The translations under genes were made by a program, and so were the position numbers. The notes below the pieces were generated by a model. That model did no database searches. It was not told the origin of the DNA and saw nothing but the letters and a program-made list of their open reading frames with translations. DNA of 64,000 nucleotides from Paraburkholderia panacisoli (GTDB taxonomy: Bacteria > Pseudomonadota > Gammaproteobacteria > Burkholderiales > Burkholderiaceae), in contig NZ_VTUZ01000001.1 of the NCBI RefSeq assembly GCF_008369935.1, positions 1-64,000 of the forward strand, in the 5' to 3' direction. Shown in pieces: positions 27,797-36,597 of this stretch (its first letter is position 1; the number at the start of each line of letters is the position of its first letter).

Positions 27797-29126
27797 GCGA
27801 GGCGGGGCGTCTGAATCGTCCACGACGTCGGCGCTGTCGACTGCGGCGCCGGCAACCTCCGCGCGGTCCGCGGCGCCGGCCCGCGCGCTGTGGCGCGCTC
27901 TCGCGCCATGGCTCGCGCTCCTGCTGTTCCTCGCCGTGCCGCCGTTCATCTGGCCACAAAGCTGGCTGCTCGCCTACCTCGCGCAGAGCGCGACGATGAT
28001 CGTGTTCGCGCTCTCATACAACCTGCTGCTCGGCGAAACCGGACTGTTGTCGTTCGGTCATGCCGCTTATGCCGGGCTCGGCGCGCTGGCCGCCGCGCAG
28101 GTGTTCAACCACAGCGGCGTGCCGCTCGCGCTGCTGCCGCTGGTCGGCGGGCTTGGCGGCGCGTTGTGGGGCGTGGTGTTCGGCTTCATCTCGACGCGGC
28201 GCGCCGGCACCGCTTTTGCGATGATCACGCTCGGCCTCGGCGAACTCGTGGTGGCGGCCGCGTGGGCGCTGCCCGACTGGTTCGGCGGCGCGGCGGGCGT
28301 GGCGATCGATCGCACCAACGGGCCGCCGCTCGGCAGTTGGCGCTTCGGTCCGGCGCGCGAGGCCTACGCGTTGATCGCGCTATGGTGCCTGCTGGCGAGC
28401 GCGGCGATGTTCGCGTTGTCGCGCACGCCGTTCATGCGGCTGGCGAACGCCGTGCGCGACAACCCGGCGCGGGCCGCGGCGATCGGCTGCTATCCGCGCC
28501 GCGTGCGCTATGGCGTGGTAGTGTGGTCGGCGTTCTTCGCGGGCATTGCGGGGACGCTGGGGCTGATCAATATCGAACTGGTGTCCACGGAAAGCGTCGG
28601 CATGGTGCGCTCGGGCGCGGTGCTGATCGCTACGGTGATCGGCGGCCCGGCGGCGTTCTTCGGGCCGGTGGCGGGGGCGATCGTGCTGACGTTTTTCAGC
28701 GTCGTGGTCGCGAGCGTCACGCGGGCGTGGCTCTTTTATCTGGGGCTGTTTTTCGTTGTCGTCGTGGCGGCGTCGCCGGATGGGCTGGCGGGCTTCGTCG
28801 AGCGGCATGCGGCGCGCCTCGCGACGTATGGCTGGCGGCGGTGTCGCGCGGTTTATATATGGAGCGCGCTTGCCGTGTCGGTGTGGTGCGCGGCGCTCGT
28901 GCTCGCGGTGCAATGGGCTTACGCCGTGCAGTTCGGTGCGGACGAGGGCGCGGTTTTCAGCGTCGCGGGGGTGTCGCTGGAACGCGCTACGCCTGCGCTT
29001 TGGCTCGGCGTCGTGGTCTTTTTGCTGGCCGCGTTGGGTGCAGTCGCCGCGCGTTACGCCAGTCGCGCGCGAGCGCGTGTTGCCGATCGGTCAAGTGCGA
29101 CGCAAACAGCCGGAGCCCGCCGATGA
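27789..29126 (+). CDS. Branched-chain-type ABC permease (LivM-like) with C-terminal extension
   Basis: A 445-residue partner permease. After a 30-residue Ser/Ala-rich leader comes the LivM core: ALSYNLLLGETGLLSFGHA, TRRAGTAFAMITLGLGEL and GGPAAFFGPVAGAIVLTFF. LivM proteins usually end near residue 340; here about 100 more residues follow. These contain two extra predicted helices (YIWSALAVSVWCAALVLA and ALWLGVVVFLLAALGAV) and an Arg-rich tail. Start overlaps the previous gene by 8 bp; its stop overlaps the ATPase start in an ATGA. Function of the extension is unknown. Confidence 0.9.
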   Translation: MRKRGGASESSTTSALSTAAPATSARSAAPARALWRALAPWLALLLFLAVPPFIWPQSWLLAYLAQSATMIVFALSYNLLLGETGLLSFGHAAYAGLGALAAAQVFNHSGVPLALLPLVGGLGGALWGVVFGFISTRRAGTAFAMITLGLGELVVAAAWALPDWFGGAAGVAIDRTNGPPLGSWRFGPAREAYALIALWCLLASAAMFALSRTPFMRLANAVRDNPARAAAIGCYPRRVRYGVVVWSAFFAGIAGTLGLINIELVSTESVGMVRSGAVLIATVIGGPAAFFGPVAGAIVLTFFSVVVASVTRAWLFYLGLFFVVVVAASPDGLAGFVERHAARLATYGWRRCRAVYIWSALAVSVWCAALVLAVQWAYAVQFGADEGAVFSVAGVSLERATPALWLGVVVFLLAALGAVAARYASRARARVADRSSATQTAGARR

Positions 29127-29887
29127 TCCCAGCTCTCGCCCTCTACGGCATCGAAAAGCGCTTCGGCTCGACGCGGATTCTGCGCGGCGTCGATCTCTCG
29201 GTCGAGCCCGGCGAGCGCCACGCGCTGATCGGGCCGAACGGCGCGGGCAAGTCCACGCTGTTCAATCTGATCGCCGGCGGCACGCGGCCGAACGCCGGGC
29301 GCATCGACCTGTTCGGCGCGGAGATCACGCGCCTCGCGCCAGCTGCGATCACGCGTCGGGGCCTCGCGCGCAGCTTCCAGAGCACCAGTGTGTTCGCGCG
29401 GCTCAGCGTGTTCGACAATCTGCGCTGCGCGGCGCTGCTGGCCGAGCGCAAGCGCGCGCGCTGGTGGCAGCGCTTCGCCGGCTCGCGAACCGTCGACGCC
29501 CGCGCCGAACAGGTGCTCGATGCCGTGGGCTTGAGCGTGCGCCGGGACGTGTGGGCCGGCACACTCAGCTATGCCGAGCAGCGCGCGCTCGATCTCGGCA
29601 TTGCGCTCGCCGGCGGCGCGCACACGTTGCTGCTGGATGAGCCGACCGCCGGCATGAACCGCTCGGAAGCGGCGCGCGCGATCGAACTGATACGCGAGGC
29701 GACCGCGGGCCGCACGCTGCTGATGATCGAGCACGACATGGATGCGGTCTTCGCGATCGCCGACCGGATTTCCGTGCTCGTGCAGGGGCGCGTCATCGCG
29801 AGCGGCGCGCCGGCCGCGATTCGCGCGGATGCGGCCGTGCGCGACGCCTATCTCGGCGCGGGCTTCGGTGCGGGGTTAGGCACATGA
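29123..29887 (+). CDS. ABC transporter ATPase (LivG-like)
   Basis: A 254-residue nucleotide-binding subunit. Walker A is GPNGAGKST (residues 37-45), the signature region is LSYAEQRALDLGIAL, and Walker B is LLLDEPTAGMN with the LivG-type D-loop. ITRRGLARSFQ is a family marker. Start and stop both overlap neighbours as ATGA (29123 and 29884), so translation is coupled through the four transporter genes. It should pair with the LivF-like subunit that follows. Confidence 0.93.
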   Translation: MIPALALYGIEKRFGSTRILRGVDLSVEPGERHALIGPNGAGKSTLFNLIAGGTRPNAGRIDLFGAEITRLAPAAITRRGLARSFQSTSVFARLSVFDNLRCAALLAERKRARWWQRFAGSRTVDARAEQVLDAVGLSVRRDVWAGTLSYAEQRALDLGIALAGGAHTLLLDEPTAGMNRSEAARAIELIREATAGRTLLMIEHDMDAVFAIADRISVLVQGRVIASGAPAAIRADAAVRDAYLGAGFGAGLGT

Positions 29888-30597
29888 GCGCGTTGCTCGA
29901 CATTCGCGCGCTGAACGCGTGGTATGGCGCGAGCCAGGCGCTGCACGGCGTCACGCTGCGTATCGAGCCCGGCGAAGTGCTGGCGCTGGTCGGGCGCAAC
30001 GGCTCCGGCCGTTCGACGCTCGCGCGCGCGATCATGGGTCTCGTGCGCAGCGAGGGCGAATTGCGCTTCGCGGGCCGTTCGCTGGACGGTCTGCGCACCT
30101 TCGAGATCGCGCGCCTCGGCCTCGGCTACGTGCCCGAGCATCGCGACGTGTTTCCGTCGCTGAGCGTCCACGAGAATCTGCAACTCGGCGTCGCGCCGCG
30201 CACTCGCGGCCGCACGCCGCGCTTCACTTTCGACGACGCTTACGCGCTTTTCCCGGTGCTGGGCGAGCGCAAGCGCACGCGCGCCGGGGTGCTGTCGGGC
30301 GGCGAGCAGCAGATGCTGTCGCTCGCGCGGGCGCTGCTCGGCGATCCCGATCTGCTGGTGATCGACGAGCCCGGCGAGGGTCTCGCGAGCCTCGTGATGC
30401 AGCAGGTCGCCGGGTGTCTGCGGATGCTGCGCGAGCGCGGCGTGGCGATGTTGCTGATCGAGCAGCGCCTCGTGATCGCGCAGCAGATTGCGAGCCGGGT
30501 CGCCGTGATGGGGCATGGCGAGATCGTGTTCGACGGCGAGATCGCGGCGTTCCTGACGCGCTCGGATGTGATGCGGGAGTGGCTGGGCGTCGGCTGA
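29884..30597 (+). CDS. ABC transporter ATPase (LivF-like) with Arg in Walker A
   Basis: A 237-residue nucleotide-binding subunit, last gene of the operon. The order is normal: Walker A, FEIARLGLGYVPEHRDVFP, signature LSGGEQQMLSLARALL, Walker B LLVIDEPGEGLAS. However, Walker A reads GRNGSGRST: the invariant Lys is Arg43 (codon CGT at 30010-30012). In most P-loop ATPases Lys to Arg here abolishes or strongly reduces hydrolysis, so this subunit may be regulatory, with the LivG-like partner doing the work. Other motifs look intact, so it is not an ordinary pseudogene. No binding-protein gene follows. Confidence 0.9.
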   Translation: MSALLDIRALNAWYGASQALHGVTLRIEPGEVLALVGRNGSGRSTLARAIMGLVRSEGELRFAGRSLDGLRTFEIARLGLGYVPEHRDVFPSLSVHENLQLGVAPRTRGRTPRFTFDDAYALFPVLGERKRTRAGVLSGGEQQMLSLARALLGDPDLLVIDEPGEGLASLVMQQVAGCLRMLRERGVAMLLIEQRLVIAQQIASRVAVMGHGEIVFDGEIAAFLTRSDVMREWLGVG

Positions 30598-30709
30598 GCG
30601 GCGCTGTTCAGCTGGCCTTGCTATGGCATTGCCGAATGCGGGTTGTGGGTCGTTTTGAGTGTGGATCTGGCCGTCAGCAATATCAGAGTATCGGCGCGAC
30701 GGCAGGGCA

Positions 30710-30744
30710 TTGCACGGCGAGTTTCTACGAAACGCGCCGTGCAA
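30710..30744. other. Long hairpin between convergent operons
   Basis: TTGCACGGCG at 30710 pairs with CGCCGTGCAA ending at 30744; inside, after one A/G mismatch, GTTTC pairs with GAAAC around a TAC loop. That gives about 15 bp of stem in 35 bases. It separates the end of the ABC operon from the end of iolB. No T-run follows on either strand, so it is not a classical intrinsic terminator, but it could protect or define both transcript ends. Confidence 0.65.
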
Positions 30745-30753
30745 GAGGAATAA

Positions 30754-31554
30754 TCAAGCATCCTTATTAATGATCCACTCATGCGCCGGATCGTTGCGGA
30801 AATGCCAGACCCGCTGCCCACCGGCCATCACGTTCAAATAGTACGAATCGTACCCATACGGCACGACCACCGGATGATAGCCGCGCGGCACCATCACGAC
30901 ATCGTGATCTTCCACCGCCATCGACTCGTCGATGTCGCGCATGTCGGTGTACACGCGCTGAAACGCGAAACCCTGCGGCGGATCGAGCCGGTGATAGTAA
31001 GTCTCTTCGAGCGAGCTCTCGTGCGGGACGTTGTCGGTGTCGTGCTTATGCGGCGGATAGCTCGACGCGTGTCCGCCGGGCGTTCTGACTTCGACCACCA
31101 GCAGCGATTCGGCGGGCTCGGTCTGCGGGAGAATATCGCACACGTAGCGCGTATTCAGTCCTTTGCCGCGCGTGGAGCGCTTCATCGACGCCGGCTCGAT
31201 CAGCCGCGCCGGATACTCGCCTTTAGCGGGCGCGCTCGCCACGCCGATCTCGGCGTCGCGACACGCGCGCACCGTCGCGCGCACATTGGGCGGCAAATAC
31301 ACCGCGTACGGCGCGGCATCCTCGAACACGCTGTCGCGCGAGCCGAGCGAACTCCACGTGGTGTCGGCGGTTTCGATATCCACCGTGCCGGTGAGCACGA
31401 CGATGCACACCTCGCGCGATGCTTCGAGCACATGCACGACTTCGTTCGCGCCCAACCGGTACGCGGCGAATCCCACATAGCGCCAGCATGCGGACTGCGG
31501 CGTGACTCGCGCGATTGTCTGGCCTTCGCGCTGCGCCTTCACCAATAAACTCAT
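30754..31554 (-). CDS. iolB: 5-deoxy-glucuronate isomerase
   Basis: A 266-residue cytosolic isomerase of myo-inositol catabolism, converting 5-deoxy-D-glucuronate to 2-deoxy-5-keto-D-gluconate. The bicupin metal-site segments are recognisable: SSYPPHKHDTD with paired His, then the Glu in SSLEETYYHRLDPP, and GYHPVVVPYGYDSYYLNVM. It is the last gene of the leftward inositol operon; its ATG overlaps the iolE stop by four bases (ATGA), so translation is coupled. Confidence 0.95.
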   Translation of the reverse strand: MSLLVKAQREGQTIARVTPQSACWRYVGFAAYRLGANEVVHVLEASREVCIVVLTGTVDIETADTTWSSLGSRDSVFEDAAPYAVYLPPNVRATVRACRDAEIGVASAPAKGEYPARLIEPASMKRSTRGKGLNTRYVCDILPQTEPAESLLVVEVRTPGGHASSYPPHKHDTDNVPHESSLEETYYHRLDPPQGFAFQRVYTDMRDIDESMAVEDHDVVMVPRGYHPVVVPYGYDSYYLNVMAGGQRVWHFRNDPAHEWIINKDA

Positions 31555-32477
31555 GCTGCCTCCTGCACGTTTGTGTCGGGAGCGTCGAGCGGCGCATCGA
31601 CCAGCGCGCGCAACGTCCTATAGCCTTTCTGTGCGTACTCGAACGACGGCGCCACCACCGGGTCCTGTTCCGCTTCGACCACCAGCCAGCCGCTGTAACC
31701 ATGCCGCTTCAGCCGGGCAATGATGGCCGGAAAATTGACCGCGCCGTCGCCGGGTACGGTGAAGGCGCCGGCGATCACCGCGTCGAGAAAACTCCAGTTG
31801 CGATTGCGCGCCAGTTTCATCACGGCGGGGCGCACGTCCTTGCAATGCACATGGCACACGCGCGCGATGTGTTTGTCGAGCACGGCGAGCGGATCGCCGC
31901 CGGCAAACGTGATATGCCCGGCGTCGAACAGCAGGCCGACCGCGTGGCTGGTGCGCGCCATCAGTTGATCGACGTCGGCGGGCGTCTCGACATATGCGCC
32001 CATGTGATGATGATACGCAAGGCGCACGCCGCGGGATAACGTATAACGCGCGAATTCGTCGACGCGCGCTGCGTACGCGGCCCATTGCGCGTCGCTGAAA
32101 AAACGCGGCCGTTGATAGAGCGGCTGCGGCGCGCCCTGAATCGAATCGGCGACTTCGCCATACACCATGGCCGTCGCGCCGTTCTGCGCGAGCAGTTCGA
32201 GATGCGGGCCGACCGACGCGATCTCGTCTTCGACGCTGCGTTGCGCGAGCCGCCCGGAATACCAGCCGGACACCAGCGCAAGATCGTATTGAGCGAGCAG
32301 CGTCTTCAACGCCTGCGGTTCACGCGGAAACTTGTTGCCGAGTTCGAAGCCCTGATAGCCGATCTGGCGGCCTTCGGTCAGCGCCACATCGAGCGGCGTC
32401 TCGCCGCCCAGCGACGTCAGATCGTCGTTCATCCACGACAACGGGTTGATGCCGATGCGTACGTCGAAAGCAGTCAT
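31551..32477 (-). CDS. iolE: 2-keto-myo-inositol dehydratase
   Basis: A 308-residue TIM-barrel protein of the xylose-isomerase-like superfamily that dehydrates 2-keto-myo-inositol (scyllo-inosose) to the trione. The N-terminus IGINPLSWMNDDL, GYQGFELGNKFPR, and metal-binding segments YHHHMGAYVET, LLFDAGHITFAGG and HVHCKDVR identify it. Start at 32477 has GAGGAC eight bases upstream; 10 bp from the iolD stop. Part of the iol operon. Confidence 0.95.
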   Translation of the reverse strand: MTAFDVRIGINPLSWMNDDLTSLGGETPLDVALTEGRQIGYQGFELGNKFPREPQALKTLLAQYDLALVSGWYSGRLAQRSVEDEIASVGPHLELLAQNGATAMVYGEVADSIQGAPQPLYQRPRFFSDAQWAAYAARVDEFARYTLSRGVRLAYHHHMGAYVETPADVDQLMARTSHAVGLLFDAGHITFAGGDPLAVLDKHIARVCHVHCKDVRPAVMKLARNRNWSFLDAVIAGAFTVPGDGAVNFPAIIARLKRHGYSGWLVVEAEQDPVVAPSFEYAQKGYRTLRALVDAPLDAPDTNVQEAA

Positions 32478-32487
32478 GCGAGCGTCC

Positions 32488-34488
32488 TCATTCGTGATCG
32501 AGGTGATCGGGGGTGCCGGTGTGATCGGGGCGGCCGGCGCGATCGTCCGACGCGGCCGGCGCGGAGCGCGCAGCGAGCTGCGCGTCGTATTTCGCGCGCG
32601 CGTCGCGCACGGCATCGCGCGGCGAGACTTCCGGCACGGCGACTTCCCACCACCAGCCGCCGTCGTCGGTGGTGCGGGCCGGGTCGGTATCGATGCTGAC
32701 CACATAGGTGCGATCCGCGGCGCGCGCGCGTTGCAGCGCGGCTTCGAGTTCGGCGACATTGGCGACATGTTCGGCTTGCGCGCCGAGCGCCCGAGCATGC
32801 GCGGCGAAGTCGATGCGCGGCGCGCCGAGCGGGCCTTGCACGCAGTTCTCCAGCAGGTTGTTGAACGGCGCGCCGCCGCATGCCTGTTGCAAACGGTTGA
32901 TACAACCGAAGCCGCGATTGTCGAGCACCACGACGATCAGCTTCGCGCCGAGCATCACCGAGGTCGCGATCTCGCTGTTCATCATCAGGTAGCTGCCGTC
33001 GCCGACGATCACGATCACGTCGCGCTCGGGCCGCGCGAGTTTCACGCCGAGTCCGCCTGCGATCTCGTAGCCCATGCACGAATAGCCGTATTCGACGTGA
33101 TAGGCGCCTGGTCTGCCGGCGCGCCACAGCTTGTGCAATTCGGCGGGCAGCGTGCCGGCCGCGCACACGACGATGTCGTCCATCGCGGAGCGTGCGCTCG
33201 AACGCTGCACGGCGCCGATCACGTCGCCCTCGTAAGGCAGCACCGCATCGCGTTGCGGCGCATGCGTGAGCGTGCTCACCGTGTCGCGCCAACTGGCCGC
33301 GAGCTTGTGCGCCCGCGCGGTCCAGGTGCGCTCCGCATGCCATCCGTGCAGCGGCTCGGCGAGCGCTTCGAGCGCGAGCCGCGCGTCCGCTTCGACCACC
33401 CGCGCGCGATGCTTGAGGCCGTCGAATGCGTTGGCATTGATGGCGATCACGTCGGCTTGGGTGAACAGCGTGTTCGAGCCGGTGGTGAAGTCCTGCAGGC
33501 GGGTGCCGATCGCGAGCACGCAGTCCGCGTCGTGCGCGAGCGCGTTCGCGGCCGGCGAGCCGGTCACGCCCAACGCGCCCGCATTCAGCGGGTCGTTCCA
33601 GGCGAGCGCGCTTTTGCCGGCCTGCGTTTCCGCGACCGGGATGCCGTGACTGGCCGCGAAGCGGTGCAACGCATCGGTCGCGCGGCTGTACAGCACGCCA
33701 CCACCGGCGACGATCAACGGACGCTTCGCGTGCCGCAAACGCGCGCAGGCGGCCTCGATCTCATCGACGCGCGGCGCGGGCGCATGCAAGCGGACCACGC
33801 GCGGCGCGAAGAAATCGGCGGGGAAGTCCCATGCCTGGGCTTGCACGTCTTGCGGCAACGCGAGCGTGACCGGTCCGCACAGCGCGGCGTCGGTCAGCAC
33901 GCGCAGCGCGCGCGGCAACGCGCTCAGCAATTGCGCCGGATGCACGATGCGGTCGAAGTAGCGCGACACAGGTTTGAACGCGTCGTTGGCGGACACGCCG
34001 CCATCGTTGAAATCCTCGACCTGTTGCAGCACCGGATCGGGCGCGCGCGACACGAAGATATCGCCGGGCAGCAGCAGCACCGGCAGACGGTTCACATGCG
34101 CGAGCGCCGCCGCGGTCAGCAGATTGGTGGCGCCGGGTCCGATCGATGTCGTGACCGCCATCATGCGCCGGCGGAAATGCGCCTTCGCAAACGCGATCGC
34201 GCTGTGCGCCATCGCCTGTTCGTTGTGCGCGCGCAGCGTGGGCAACTCATCGCGATGCTGATATAGCGCTTCGCCCATCCCCGCGACGTTGCCGTGACCG
34301 AAGATTGCGAAAACGCCGCCGAACAGCGGCTCGCTGCCGCTGCCGTCCTCGGTCGTCACGCGTTGCGCCGCGAGATAGCGCACCAGCGCCTGCGCGGTCG
34401 TCAAACGGAGGGTGCCTCCCGAGGCCGCGCGCGTCTGGGTGGCGTCGTTCGCGGACGCCGCGTCGTGATGCAGTACGCGCTGATTCAT
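32488..34488 (-). CDS. iolD: 3D-(3,5/4)-trihydroxycyclohexane-1,2-dione hydrolase
   Basis: A 666-residue thiamine-diphosphate enzyme that opens the cyclohexanedione ring in inositol degradation. The N-terminal domain starts LTTAQALVRYLAAQRV, the middle domain is present, and the C-terminal TPP domain has the GDG...N motif in VIVGDGSYLMMNSEIA. FAIFGHGNVAGMGEAL is characteristic of IolD. The ATG at 34488 overlaps the iolC stop by four bases (ATGA), giving coupled translation within the operon. Confidence 0.95.
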   Translation of the reverse strand: MNQRVLHHDAASANDATQTRAASGGTLRLTTAQALVRYLAAQRVTTEDGSGSEPLFGGVFAIFGHGNVAGMGEALYQHRDELPTLRAHNEQAMAHSAIAFAKAHFRRRMMAVTTSIGPGATNLLTAAALAHVNRLPVLLLPGDIFVSRAPDPVLQQVEDFNDGGVSANDAFKPVSRYFDRIVHPAQLLSALPRALRVLTDAALCGPVTLALPQDVQAQAWDFPADFFAPRVVRLHAPAPRVDEIEAACARLRHAKRPLIVAGGGVLYSRATDALHRFAASHGIPVAETQAGKSALAWNDPLNAGALGVTGSPAANALAHDADCVLAIGTRLQDFTTGSNTLFTQADVIAINANAFDGLKHRARVVEADARLALEALAEPLHGWHAERTWTARAHKLAASWRDTVSTLTHAPQRDAVLPYEGDVIGAVQRSSARSAMDDIVVCAAGTLPAELHKLWRAGRPGAYHVEYGYSCMGYEIAGGLGVKLARPERDVIVIVGDGSYLMMNSEIATSVMLGAKLIVVVLDNRGFGCINRLQQACGGAPFNNLLENCVQGPLGAPRIDFAAHARALGAQAEHVANVAELEAALQRARAADRTYVVSIDTDPARTTDDGGWWWEVAVPEVSPRDAVRDARAKYDAQLAARSAPAASDDRAGRPDHTGTPDHLDHE

Positions 34489-36530
34489 GCCGCCTGCTCC
34501 TGATGTACATGATTCGGTGTGCCGGCTTGCCCGGCGCTCGCGCCACGCGTCGCGCGCCATGACGCGACCAGCGTTTCGAAGGTGCGGCGCACGCGCGCGA
34601 TCAGTTCGTCGTCGCCGATTTCTCCGGCGAGCCACGCATGGCTTGGCTCGTGGAAAATCGTTCGGCCCACCGTGAAGCCACGGCACGTGGCCGATTGCGC
34701 GGCCGCGCGAAAGCCCTCGTTCAACTGCTCGACACCCGCCGACAAACCGAGCAGCACGACGCCCCGGCAATACGGATCACGTTCGGCGATCAGCGCGTCG
34801 ACGGCGCGCCATTGCGCGGCGTCCATCGGTTCGAGCTTCCACCACTCCGGATAAATGCCGATGTTGTACAGGCGCTTCAGCGCGCGATACACGATGTCCG
34901 GCGCTTGCGGCAGATGCGCGTGCTTCGGCGGAATCACTTCGAGCAGCAATTCATGGCCGCTCGCCTGCGTCGCGTCGTAGAGCGCGCGCAACTGCGCTTC
35001 CTGTTCGAGCCGCTGTTCGATGGGCTCGTCGGGATGGAATTGCACGAGGCATTTGGCGACATGCTCCTGCGGCCACGCGATCAGCGACGTGCCGATCGAG
35101 CGGCCGTGATCGAACACCAGCGGCACCGAGCCGGGCAGCTCGACCGGGCGGCCGATCCACCAGCCACGGCCGGTGGCGGCGTTTAACGCATCCTGGCCGT
35201 AGCGGTCGTCGATCAGTACGCCGATGCGGCCCTGCAAGCCCAGCGCGCTCTCGGTCTGTGCGACGGCTTCGACGAACAGGCCCTTCAGGCGCGCGATGCG
35301 GGCTTCGTCCGCGCCGGTTTGCTGCGCGAGTTCGAAGAACTGGTTGCGATGATCGAACGCGAAGCCGAGCACTTCGCGCCACGGTTTGCGCGCGGGCGAC
35401 ACGCGGTGCAGGCGCGCGAGCGTCGCGTCGCGATCCGGGCGGCGCATCCGTTGCGGATCGGTTTTGGCTTCGCGCAGGAAGTAATCGAGTTCGGCTGGTG
35501 TCGGCATGGCGGGCGCGCAGCCGTGCCGCGACACGACCAGCGCGCCGCTCGCATTCGCGGCGCGCGCGCATGCTTCGAGCGGCTGATCGCGCAGCCAGCC
35601 GGACAGGAACCCCGATGCGAACGCGTCGCCCGCGCCGAGCACGTTCAGCACTTCGACTTCGACGCCGCCGTGAATCGGCGCGTCGTCCAGCGATGCGGGC
35701 ACCTTGCCGTCGATGATCTGGCAGCCCAGCGGCCCGCGCTTGAGCACCAGCGTGGCGGGCGTGACCGCGCGCACCATCGCGAGCGCTTCGACCAGTTCGG
35801 TCTTGCCGCCGGCGATGCGAAACTCTTCTTCGGTGCCGATCACCAGATCGAACAGCGGCAGGATGCGCTGCAAATGCGCGGTGACGCCCTCGCTGGCGAC
35901 AAAGCGCGTTTCGCCGTCCGCCTTGCCCGTGAGTCCCCACAACACCGGGCGGTAGTCGATATCGAGCACCGTGCGCACCTGATTGCGGCGCGCGTACTCG
36001 AGCGCGCGGCGGCTCGTGCGGTTCACCTGTTCGGTGGAGAAGTGCGTGCCGGTAATCAGCAGCGCCTTCGACGACGCGATGAACGCCTCGTCGAAATCCG
36101 CTTCGTCGACGGCCATGTCCGCGCAGTTTTCGCGGTAGAAGATCAGCGGGAACGTGTCGCGGTCCTTCAGGCCGAGCAGCACCAGCGCGGTCAGCCGGTC
36201 CTGATCGACCCGCACGCGGCTGACGTCGCACCCCTCTTTGGTCAGCGTTTCGGTGAGGAAGCGGCCCATGTGGTCGTTGCCGACGCGCGCGAGCATCGCC
36301 GACGCCAGCCCGAGGCGCGCGCAGCCGAACGCGATATTCGCCGACGAACCGCCGAGATACTTCGCGAAGCTCGACACGTCTTCGAGCCGCGCGCCGACCT
36401 GCTGCGCGTACAGATCGACGGCGAGACGGCCGAGACACACGATGTCGCGGCTGCGGCCCGGCGCGAAACGTCCGCCGGCCGCCGAAGCCGGGGCCGGCGT
36501 GGTCCCGCTGTTTGTGCTGGAGTGATCCAT
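34485..36530 (-). CDS. iolC: IolC kinase fused to DUF2090 (probable aldolase)
   Basis: A 681-residue two-domain enzyme. Residues about 28-345 are a PfkB-family sugar kinase (DIVCLGRLAVDLYAQQ, YLGGSSANIAFGCARLG, catalytic NVLGAGDAFASGF), phosphorylating 5-dehydro-2-deoxygluconate. Residues about 355-670 are a DUF2090 domain (VLGFAFDHRNQFFELA, LVFDHGRSIGTSLIAWP, LLLEVIPPKH). In proteobacterial loci with this fusion the DUF2090 half is annotated as the 5-dehydro-2-deoxyphosphogluconate aldolase, replacing stand-alone IolJ; none is found nearby, consistent with that role. Start has AGGGAT upstream. Confidence 0.94.
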   Translation of the reverse strand: MDHSSTNSGTTPAPASAAGGRFAPGRSRDIVCLGRLAVDLYAQQVGARLEDVSSFAKYLGGSSANIAFGCARLGLASAMLARVGNDHMGRFLTETLTKEGCDVSRVRVDQDRLTALVLLGLKDRDTFPLIFYRENCADMAVDEADFDEAFIASSKALLITGTHFSTEQVNRTSRRALEYARRNQVRTVLDIDYRPVLWGLTGKADGETRFVASEGVTAHLQRILPLFDLVIGTEEEFRIAGGKTELVEALAMVRAVTPATLVLKRGPLGCQIIDGKVPASLDDAPIHGGVEVEVLNVLGAGDAFASGFLSGWLRDQPLEACARAANASGALVVSRHGCAPAMPTPAELDYFLREAKTDPQRMRRPDRDATLARLHRVSPARKPWREVLGFAFDHRNQFFELAQQTGADEARIARLKGLFVEAVAQTESALGLQGRIGVLIDDRYGQDALNAATGRGWWIGRPVELPGSVPLVFDHGRSIGTSLIAWPQEHVAKCLVQFHPDEPIEQRLEQEAQLRALYDATQASGHELLLEVIPPKHAHLPQAPDIVYRALKRLYNIGIYPEWWKLEPMDAAQWRAVDALIAERDPYCRGVVLLGLSAGVEQLNEGFRAAAQSATCRGFTVGRTIFHEPSHAWLAGEIGDDELIARVRRTFETLVASWRATRGASAGQAGTPNHVHQEQAA

Positions 36531-36597
36531 GAATATCCCTGAATAGCTGAACGCGGTTCGCCGGCAAGCCAGGCGCCGGCCGACCCGCGCGAATCGA

